Shown here: positions 55,699 to 64,000 of the stretch, piece after piece
Layout: the number at the start of each line of letters is the position of its first letter
Numbering within the stretch: position 1 is the stretch's first letter
Origin: Papio anubis
Taxonomy: Eukaryota > Chordata > Mammalia > Primates > Cercopithecidae
NCBI RefSeq assembly: GCF_008728515.1
Contig: NC_044978.1
Span: 5,971,771 to 6,035,770, forward strand
Length of the DNA stretch: 64,000 bases
Direction of reading: 5' to 3'
Program-made: the position numbers and the translations under genes
Notes under the pieces: model-generated
Told to the model about the DNA's origin: nothing
What the model saw: only the letters and a program-made list of their open reading frames with translations
The model's database searches: none

Positions 55699-56295
55699 AA
55701 CAACAAAATATAGTGGATTTGATGTCTCATTGGTGATTCTCTCCCGCTGTCTTCATATGGTGCTTGTCATTCATTCCCTGACCATACCAGGCCCTCTAAT
55801 GCACTGGTGCCTTTAAAATAGTTATGCCTGTTTCCTGGAATGTTATTCCTGGCTTTGGCATTTTAAAATTGCATCTTATCTTTCAGGTCACAGCTCACAT
55901 GCAATGGTGTGGTTAAAGACATATGCATCTAACAACAGAGCTTCAAAATACATAAAGCAAAACTCACAGAGCTTAAAGGAAACTTGAGCAAATCCACAAT
56001 TGTAGTTGGAGATGTTAACATGTCTCTCTTAGTAATGCAACCAGCAGACAGAAAATCAGCAAGGATTTAGAAGAATTGACCAATACTATCAATCAACTGG
56101 ATCTAGTTGACATTTATAGAACACTCCACCCAACAACAAAATACACATTATTTTCAACTGCATAGGAAATATTTACCAAGACAGACTATATCCTGAGTCA
56201 TTAAACAAACATTTACAATTCAAAAGAATTTGTGTGTTAATTGTATAGATCAAAGGGAATAAAGAAAAATAAGAAAAAATAAAATAAAATAACCT

Positions 56296-56575
56296 GTGGC
56301 TAGGTGCAGTGTCTTATACCTGTAATCTTAGGGCTTTGGGAGGTCAAGGTGAGAGGCTCACTTGAGACCAGGAGTTCGAGATCAAGCTGGGCAACAAAGT
56401 GAGACCTCATCTCCATAAAATTTTTAAAAATTAGTTGGGAATGGTGGTGTGTGCTTGTAATCCCAGCTACTTAGGAGGCTGAGGTGGGAGGATTGCTTGA
56501 GCCCAGGAGTTTGAGGTTATAGTGAGCTATGATCACACCAATGCATTCCAGCCTGGGTGACAGAGTGAGATCCTG
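56296..56575 (+). mobile_element. Old Alu lacking its tail
   Basis: A diverged forward Alu (CTGTGGCTAGGTGCAGTG) that stops at GAGTGAGATCCTG without reaching a poly-A. It fuses to the next Alu. Confidence 0.88.
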
Positions 56576-56852
56576 TAATCCCAACACTTTGGGAAGCCAA
56601 GGCAGGTGAATCACCTGAGGTCAGGAGTTTGAGACCAGCCTGACCAACATGGTGAAACCCCATCTCTACTAAAAAATACAAAAACCAGCCGGGCATGGTG
56701 GCAGGCGCCTGTAATCCCAGCTACTCGGGAGCCTGAGGCAGAAGACTCGCTTGAACCTGGGAGGCGGAGGTTGCAGTGAGCCGAGATTGTGCCATTGAAC
56801 TCCAGCCTGGGTGACAGAGCTAGACTCCATCTCAAAAAAAAAAAAAAAAGAA
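56576..56852 (+). mobile_element. Alu (S-like) lacking its head
   Basis: It starts at TAATCCCAACACTTTGGG, missing about the first 25 bases, and runs to an A tail. The junction with the previous Alu shares CCTGT. Confidence 0.9.
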
Positions 56853-56990
56853 AAGAAATTTAAAAATGAAGATAGAAGAATAGAAGTCATACAAAATATG
56901 TTCTTATGTTCTTGGACCATAATGGGATTAAACTAGAAATCAATAACAGAAAGATACTGGGAAAATCCTTAGACTGTTGGAAATAAAATA

Positions 56991-57280
56991 ATTCACTTAA
57001 TCCATAAAATACCCATGTGAGGTGGATATTATTGTTATCCTCATGTTAGAGATGAGAAGGTGAGGCAGAAAGAAACTGAGGAACTTGCCCAATTTCATTC
57101 GGCTAGTGAGAGCTGGAGTCACAAATTGGACTTAGGCAGGCTGGGTCCTGATCACACTCTGCCATCCCTCTGACACATGTTAGAGCCTAACTTATCCAAA
57201 CCAGTGCTTCCACAGATCAGATGATCCAGGCAATTCACTTGGCTTCATTTGGGATAATTCAGGACACTTTTACTAGTTAC
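56991..57280 (-). repeat. MIR plus flank, pair member 2
   Basis: Minus-strand MIR (GAGGAACTTGCCCAATTTCA) followed by CAGATGATCCAGGCAATTCA and GGATAATTCAGGACAC, parallel to 55382-55698. Confidence 0.65.
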
Positions 57281-57284
57281 GAAA

Positions 57285-57825
57285 TTCTAGGTTGACAGGT
57301 TTTTCTTCCCTCTATAAGCACTTTAAAGATGGTTTTCCATTATCTTCTGCCTTGTTTCTGATCTTGTTCTCCTCTATGCAGTGTGTCTTTTTTCTTTGGC
57401 TGCTTTATCTCTGTTTTTGAGCAGTTTTCTGATGATTTGTCTAATGGTAATTTTCTTTAAATGTATCCTGTTTGGGATATGCCGAGCTTTGTGGGTCTAC
57501 AAGTTGAACTACTTTTTCTCAATTTTGGAAATTCTGTCATCATTTTCCTCAAATAAATATTCTGCTACATTCTCTCTCTCTGCTTCTTCTAAGATTCTAA
57601 TTACATGTCAGATATTGTCCCATAATTATTGAGGCTCTGCTCATTAAAAAATATATATTTTTGCTCTATGTGCTTCAGCTTGAATGATTTCTTTTCATCT
57701 GTCTTCAAATTCATGTCCTTTCTCCTGAAGTTAAGCCTGTACAATTTTTAAAATTATTTCAGATATGTATTATTCCATCCTAGAAGATCCATTTGGTTCT
57801 TTTAAAGAATCTCTTGGTAGCCATT
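57285..57825 (-). mobile_element. L1M 5'/ORF1-region remnant
   Basis: Minus-strand old L1 text: AAATTCTAGGTTGACAGG, TGGGATATGCCGAGCTTTG, ATATTGTCCCATAATTATTG, CCATTTGGTTCTTTT. Confidence 0.65.
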
Positions 57826-57930
57826 AGACTATAACCTCCATAAGGGCAAAGATTTTTATCCATTTTGTTCATTGCATTATCCCTGTTCCCTAGAACTGGC
57901 ATACTATCTGTTCACGGACGAATGTGTGAC
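57826..57930 (+). mobile_element. L2 3' end fragment
   Basis: Pattern: CTATAACCTCCATAAGGGCA, then TTCATTGCATTATCCCTGTT, then CCTAGAACTGGCA. Confidence 0.6.
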
Positions 57931-58589
57931 TCCATCTCCCCGGCTATGACTGATGGACTAAGGAACACGTGGATGTAGTAATGACTTGGGAACAAATGAG
58001 AGTGGCCCAGCTCTTTTTCTGTTCACTTCAATGCCTGATGACCTCAAAGTCCACCAATCCTTCTCCTCCTGAAAATCTGTATTTTAGATGATGTTGATTG
58101 CCTTAGTTTGGGTTCCAAAGAAGCAGACCTTGGGAACCCCAACACCAATATTCAAGTGCAAGTAGATTAGATTATTTTGGAAAGGATCCCAGGAAATATC
58201 TATTGGTAAGCTTGGAACTGAGACAGGGTAAGAAGGGCAGCTGATAAAGGATGTATTATCAAAAGTGTCATTATGTGGACAACTGGAGCCTAATCCCAGT
58301 GTAGAATTCTGAGAGTCAGTGCAGGGTTTTCCCTTACAAGAAGCAAGGGAGCTGCGGCTTTTATACAGCCATTCCCATCAGTCATTGATTGATGGCTGCC
58401 GGGGTTGGGGTGGGAGGGTTAATTTTCCCATGCTTTTGAAACTGACCCAGTAGTCCCATGGATAGTTTTAACATAAACATAGAAATTGACCCTTCTGGTC
58501 TTAAAAAGCTTGAAACTTACTTTTGTCTTCTGTGAGTTCCTTCCTCAGGAAATGACCTTCAGACCTCTCAAAAAAATATATCAAAAAAT
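57931..58589. other. Unassigned sequence
   Basis: It may contain part of the ERV-like LTR that follows, but I cannot set a left boundary. Confidence 0.35.
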
Positions 58590-58886
58590 TGAAACTCATC
58601 AGTTACCCACATCCAGACAATGAGATGCCAGGCCCCTCAGTCCTCATGATTGCTTCCTTGCCCCTCCCCAGTTACTGTTTTCTCACACATTGTTACATTC
58701 CTTCCTTGCTATATAAACCTTTAGATTTAGTCAATCAACGAGATGGATTTGAGACTGAACTCCCATCTCCTCAGCTGTAGCACCCGATTAAAGCCTTCTT
58801 CCTTGGTAATACTGTTGTCTCAGTGATTGGCTTTCTGTGCAGCGAGCAGCAGGACCTAGACTGAGCCCTCCGGTGTTTCTATAACA
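58590..58886 (+). mobile_element. ERV1-type LTR end
   Basis: Features of a class I LTR 3' half: a TATATAAACC box at about 58710, a pyrimidine-rich segment, CGATTAAAGCC as poly-A signal region, TGTCTCAGTGATTGGCTTTC, and an end at CTATAACA. No viral genes follow. The left limit is a guess. Confidence 0.5.
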
Positions 58887-59089
58887 CTTTTGGTCTGCCA
58901 TGTTAGCATTGCTGGAAAGAGCAGGAGCCAGAGGATGACCTCAGGCCGTCAGAAATCTTGCGAGTGCACTGCAGTGGTGAGGCATAAATTGACACAGGTA
59001 GGGCACTTTCATCAGGTGCTGTGCTGATTTGCCCTGAGAATAAGCATCCAGTAAGACAAATACTTAATACAGTGGTAGGCCCACATAAA

Positions 59090-59290
59090 TATTAGCCTAG
59101 AATAGTAACTAAATCACAGATCTGGGAGTCAACCCAACTTGGGTTCAGTCATATCTTCTATCAACCTGCCTTCTATCAAAATTACTTAACTTCTCTGAGC
59201 TTTGGTTCCCTCACTTAGAAAAAGGTGTAATGCAGAAGAATGATGGAGAGTCAATAACAGATGCCTGGCACCCAGTCAACACTAGGAAGG
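59090..59290 (+). mobile_element. MIR
   Basis: Pattern: GATCTGGGAGTCAACCCAAC, then AATTACTTAACTTCTCTGAG, then CCTGGCACCCAGTCAACAC. Confidence 0.72.
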
Positions 59291-59697
59291 AAGGCATGTG
59301 CATGGCTTCCTGGCATCCCTTCTCCTGGCTGTGAGCCAAAGCAATAAATGATGGAATTTCAGGCATCAGTGAGCCATGAGGAATTTGTACGAAGGGCATG
59401 AGGAAAAGAGAAGACAATTTTCTGGCATTCCTGAATTACAATGTGGAAGGAATACCTCTTTGCCCTGCTTCCTGGTTTCCAGCTTGAGTAGCCAGGAAAG
59501 TGGGGTACTATTTACAAAAAGGGAGAGACTGGAGAGAGAAGATGCTTCAGTGCAAGGGTGACTAATTGAGCAATTCAAATATTGGGATATTTAGTCCATT
59601 AGAGGTCAAAATTCTAAATATTACCCTAGATTTTGATAACATATTAGCTCAGATTAAGCATTCTTTGCAAATCTATTTATACTTTAGCATACATCAC
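59291..59697. other. Unique intergenic sequence
   Basis: Nothing recognised. Confidence 0.4.
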
Positions 59698-59890
59698 TAG
59701 ATTTGAGTTAGAAACTTGAGTTTAAACTCCAGCTCTGCCATTTATTAGCTATAAATGGACAAATTATTTAACTCTCATAGACCCTGGTCCACAAAATGAA
59801 ATTACGCCTGCCCTGTCTGTCTCATAAAGGGATTAAGTAAACCACGAAGTGCTGCTATAAAAACGTGACAATGTTACTTATTACTGTATC
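59698..59890 (+). mobile_element. MIR
   Basis: Pattern: AACTCCAGCTCTGCCATTTA, TTAGCTATAAATGGACAAAT, then AAGGGATTAAGTAAACCA. Confidence 0.72.
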
Positions 59891-60790
59891 ATAAAGACAC
59901 GAGCACTGTTGTTACCAATCACCTTCCAAAGGATTTCTGGGGGCTTCCAGTCCAGGTAAGACCATCACCAGCTTTTCCAAATACCCACAGCAATAGGATG
60001 ACAACATTTAGACAACTCTCAGACAGTATTTTTAATAAAATTCGGTGACAAACTTTCCCCAGGAACTCCAGAATAACTGCGAGGAGGATCAAACCACCAC
60101 TATCAACAAAATCCGCTCGGAACCCTTGCAGCATTAACACCTGTGTGAAGAACCTAGGGGAAGAAAGGAAGGGAAATTCTGATGGGGCTAAAAGCCAGTG
60201 AAATCAGCTCTCCAAGACAAACAAACGCAGCACAACCAACCTTGACTCATAGCGTTGGCTGGGGTTTGTGGTCTAAATTCTCCCAATACAGCTCGTCACT
60301 GGCTGCAGATCTGAAGCGAGCAGCGCATGATCACGTCTTTCGGGCCAGAGTAAGCTGAGAATTTAGTCAGCCTGAGAGGCTCGTAACACAGCCCTTGCCA
60401 ACAGCAACTCACCCTACATGAGCGGGCTCAGCTCGGAGGAAACTAGGATGACCTAGGTCCTGGAAGACCTCAGACGTACTCAACAAAACCCCTCTGCTAG
60501 AAGGAAAAGAACCTACCCTAAACTGAAAAACAAAGAAGACTTCTGGTAGTAGAATCTAAATCGATCAGATCAGGGTACTGGGTATAAAGAGAGAGACAAT
60601 ACAAAGGAGAAAGATCTTGTAGCTGTGGAGGTGAAGACAGAGAATAGCCATTTTTGGGAAAACTTTGAAGTAACAATAGAGAAGGGAGTTTTTAAGCCGG
60701 AAAGCTACCTGGGCCTATCTCCTACTCTCTATGTGACAATACTGCCCTCAAATTACAGGAAAAAACTGTCTCATGTAAGTGTAAACATTA

Positions 60791-61160
60791 TGGCCAGTCA
60801 CGGTGGCTCACGCCTGTAATCCCAGCACTTTGGGAGGCCAAGGTGGGCAGATGACCTGAGGTCAGGAGTTTCAGGCCAGCCTGGCCAAAAGGACAAAATC
60901 CCGTCTCTACTAAAAAAATAAAAAAATAAAAAAAACACACACACACACACACAAAAACACACACACACACACACAAATTAGCCAGGCGTGGTAGTGCATG
61001 CCTGTAATCCCAGCTACGACGGAGGCTGAGGCGGGAGAATTGCTTGAATCCAGGAGGCGGAGGTTGCAGTGAGCTGAGATCGCACCACTGCCCTCCAGCC
61101 TGGGCAGCAGAGCAAGACTCTGTCTCAAAAAACAAACAAACAAACAAAACAAAACAAAAC
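60791..61160 (+). mobile_element. Alu with a CA microsatellite in its linker
   Basis: A full-length forward Alu. The A-rich linker between arms (about 60913-60975) has become two (AC)n blocks. The tail is (CAAA)n and (CAAAA)n. Confidence 0.93.
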
Positions 61161-61534
61161 AAAAACATTAAAAAAGAAATGTAATAAAACCCCAAAGATA
61201 TTTTAAGAAAAAAGTAAAAGGATACTGATTGTGCTAACAGATAAGAAGGCACGGGAAAGGCAAGAAAAATATGTCCACAAAGCAAATGAAAAATATGTCC
61301 TAATATAAAATAAACCCAAAATAATTCTAAAAACTGCAGAAGCTACAGAAACACATCATAAATACATTAAAAATTAGATAGCTGAACAATAGAAATGTGT
61401 CAAAAGAGCTCAAAAAAATAGAAAATAATATTTTATAAATTAAGACTAAGCTAGAAGTTACACAAGGCATTACAGAAAGCATAGCAAGGACATTGAGATT
61501 AGAAAGGAGGAAACAAAAATCAAATGGGACATTT

Positions 61535-61850
61535 TTTGGTTGTTGTTTCTTGCTTGTTTGTTTCTGAGACACGGTCTCCCTCTGTCACCCAGGCTGGAGT
61601 GCAGTAGCGCGATCACGGCTCACTGCAGCCTCAATCTCCCAGCCTCAAGCAATCCCCCTGCCTCAGCCTTCTGAGTAGCTGGGACTACAGGTGCTCGCTA
61701 CCACACCCAGCTAATCTTTTTATTTTTTTACAGAGATAGGATCTCACCATGTTGCCCAGGCTGATCTCAAACTCCTAAGCCCAAACGATTCTCTCACATC
61801 GGCCTCCCAAACTGCTGGGATTACAGGCATGAGCCACCACACCCAACCCA
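61535..61850 (-). mobile_element. Alu (J/S-like)
   Basis: A reverse-strand Alu after a GTTT-rich tail, from CTGAGACACGGTCTCCC to CCACACCCAACCC. Confidence 0.92.
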
Positions 61851-62011
61851 AACAGAAAATTTTAAAAAATATTTTTGAAAAGATAGATATAGAAGATTGG
61901 CAAAGGAAGTCTATGACAATATGACATAGGAGTTCCTTAAAAAGGAAATCAAATAAATAGATCTGAACAAATAATAATGTAAGCTTTTGACAAATAAAAA
62001 GATACTTGAAT

Positions 62012-62332
62012 TGGGCATGGTGGCTCATTCCTGTAACCCCAGCACTTTGGGATTCTGAGGCATGGAGCACTTGGGCCCAGGAGTTCGAGACCAGCCTGGG
62101 CAGCATAATGAGAACCCATCTCTACCAAAAAATATATATATATATATATATATATATTTAAAAAGTAGCCAAGCATAGTGGCACACGTCTATAGTCTCAG
62201 CTACTCAGAAGGCTGAGGTAGGAGGATGGCTTCGGCCCAGGAGTTCAAGGCTGCAGTGAGCTGAGATCAAACTACTGCATTCCAGCCTGGGCAACAGAGG
62301 GAGACCCTGTCTTAAACAAAAAAAAAAAAAAA
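62012..62332 (+). mobile_element. Alu (J-like) with (TA)n linker
   Basis: A forward Alu flanked by AAAAGATACTTGA on both sides. Its middle linker is a (TA)n run at about 62132-62157. Confidence 0.93.
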
Positions 62333-62667
62333 AAGATACTTGATTCTACCTTTAAGAGGATATACTATGTACCTAGGAAAATCACTCAGAGATCTATTCT
62401 GAGATACATCTCACACCGAGATATTCTTGTTAAACTACTGAGAATTAGAAAGAAAAAATTTTCTGAGTATCTAAACAACAACAAAATGAGAACTACAATG
62501 GAAAAAAGATAAAATTTGTATCAGACTTGTTAATAATAACACTTCATAATGGAAGACAAGGGAACAATATATTGACAATACTCAAGGAAAGAAAATGTGA
62601 GTGAAGGATTTTATATCCAGTCAAACTCATCAACAATAAAGATCACCATTATAAAGACATAAGACTG

Positions 62668-62995
62668 ACCCAGTGCAGTGGCTCAAGCCTGTAATCCCAG
62701 CACTTTGGGAGGCCGAAGTGGGCGGATTACCTGAGATCAGGAGTTCTAGACCAGTCTGGTCAACATGGTGAAACCCCGTTCCTACTAAAAATACAAAAAT
62801 TAGCCAGGCATGTTGGTGGCAGCCTCCTATAGTCCCAGCTACTCGGGCAGCTAGGGCAGGACAATTGGTTGAACTCCGGAGGCAGAGGTTGCAGTGAGCT
62901 GAGATCGCACCATTGCACTCCAGCCTGGGCGACACAGCGAGACTCCGTCTCAAAAAATAAATAAATAAATACAAATAAATAAACAAATAAACAAA
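62668..62995 (+). mobile_element. Alu (S-like)
   Basis: A forward Alu from GACCCAGTGCAGTGGCTC to an AAATAAATAAAC-rich tail. Confidence 0.93.
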
Positions 62996-63171
62996 TGTAC
63001 AAGACCTCAGATATTGTTCCCACATGCCTTTCCAATAAATCTATGAAAATGAGCTCCAAACAACCATTCAAAATAATCATAAGAAGCTTCAGCACAAAGT
63101 CTTTGATGAACCTTAAATATATTTATCTGTAGAACTAAGAAAAAATAGTAAGAATAAAAACGGAAGAAGGG

Positions 63172-63475
63172 TAGGCCCTGCATGGTGGCTCACGCCTATA
63201 ATCCCGGTACTTTGGGAGGCAGAAGCAGGAGGATTACTTGAGTCCAGGAGTTCAAGATCAGCTGTGCAATATAGTGAAATCTTGTCTCTACCAAAATTTT
63301 TCTTTTTTAAATTAGCTGAGTGTGGTGGCACATGCCTGTAATCCAATTAACTCGTGAGGCTGAGCTAGGGCGGTCGCTTGAACCCAGGAGGCAGAAATTG
63401 CAGTGAACCATGATCACACCACTGCACTCCAGCCTGGGTGACAAAGCAAGACCCTGTCTCGAAAAAAAAGAAAGA
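63172..63475 (+). mobile_element. Alu (J-like)
   Basis: A diverged forward Alu with a T-containing linker (AATTTTTCTTTTTT) and an A/G tail. Confidence 0.92.
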
Positions 63476-64000
63476 AGATATTTCAGTATTACATACTCTG
63501 AAAATATGGATATAATAGAACTAATAAAAATGGAGTTTTGGATGAACGAAGTACTTGGAAAGCAGAATAAGCTCAGTAAGTAACTCGCAGATATTAACTG
63601 TGACTGAAAGGCTATCCCTTTAATTTGGAGGCTGGAAGAGAAAGAGTAAAGAGTGGGTATTAGTTAATTTCATTATTATCCATAGCTGGGAGCAAACAGA
63701 CAGTGCATTAAAAAGAGGGACTCAGAGTTCTTATACAAAGATATGAATACCAAGATAACAATCAGAACAGAAATACAAAACTTCCTGAATATTAAAACAT
63801 ACCAAAAACTTTAAATCTACATTGTAAAAGAATATATATTGACAGAGATATATGGCATATCTATCCTAAAGCAGTATAATAGAACTGAGACCTTTTGTAT
63901 AAGAAAAGAGAAATAAATAAAATTAGACATTTGCCTAAATTTGCAAAACAAAAATAAAAGCAAAGGACGCAAAAACCAAAAACCAATAAAAATGGTTCCC

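Larger units (their letters stand above)
55905..57000 (+). mobile_element. L1M ORF2 (5' region) remnant split by Alus
   Basis: ORF2 endonuclease-region text: CAGACAGAAAATCAGCAAGG, TTGACATTTATAGAACACTC, ACCAAGACAGACTATATCCT. After the Alus comes CATAATGGGATTAAACTAGA and ATCAATAACAGAAAGATACTG. The frame is broken. Confidence 0.72.
59891..64000 (+). mobile_element. L1M/HAL1-like region broken by five Alus
   Basis: Between the Alus, A-rich LINE text recurs, such as GGATTTTATATCCAGTCAAA near 62605 and ACAAAACTTCCTGAATATTA near 63775. It fits the ORF1-bearing part of old L1M or HAL1. The part 59891-60790 is the least certain. All frames are broken. Confidence 0.5.

Noticed and set aside
58590..58886. 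Endogenous retrovirus with genes next to the LTR
   Set aside because: No gag, pol or env-like sequence flanks the LTR end; MIR and unique sequence follow.
60788..61285. 165-codon minus-strand frame with hydrophobic and CV repeats
   Set aside because: Translated antisense Alu; the CV repeats come from the (AC)n linker.

Overview
The window is a primate nuclear chromosome segment, most likely from an Old World monkey. It is dense with Alu elements of J, S and Y type, split MIR, L2 and L1M copies, and MaLR LTRs. Two young Alus (18518-18842 and 37932-38227) carry sequence variants I associate with the cercopithecid AluYR lineage. There is nothing prokaryotic here: no operons, tRNA or rRNA genes, or CRISPR arrays.

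One protein-coding locus is supported. A CpG island (about 8230-9720) holds the first coding exon of a minus-strand gene. The encoded 118 residues match the N-terminus of the storkhead-box family, and I call it STOX2 (long N-terminal isoform). The coding part is 9154 down to 8803. It ends in a strong GTGAGT donor in phase 1, so positions 1-8802 are intron 1 and the remaining exons lie beyond the left edge. The promoter is on the right side of the island. Sequence from about 9.8 kb to 64 kb is upstream, apparently intergenic DNA.

Layout: 1-8.2 kb is intron with L2, MIR, Alu, a THE1-type LTR nested in an Alu, and a 19-C run. 8.2-9.7 kb is the CpG island and exon 1. 9.7-23 kb has MER5-like, L1M, MIR and several nested MaLR LTRs. 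23-30 kb is an L1-rich block of two L1M 3' ends head to tail, preceded by an AT-rich satellite-like tract. 30-48 kb is mixed unique DNA with Alus. 48-53 kb contains a GC-rich orphan patch and a local duplication (49.2 kb versus 52.7 kb). 54-60 kb has an LTR, a second local repeat pair, L1 ORF2 debris and an ERV1-like LTR end. 60-64 kb is L1M/HAL1-like sequence broken by five Alus.

I found no new multi-gene system. The most informative signals are structural: the 49.2/52.7 kb duplication with its CpG-retaining copy, the 55.4/57.0 kb repeat pair, rearranged Alus, nested LTRs with intact target-site duplications, and a triplet repeat that grew inside a MER5-like transposon. Repeat names come from recognition by eye and were not checked against a library.
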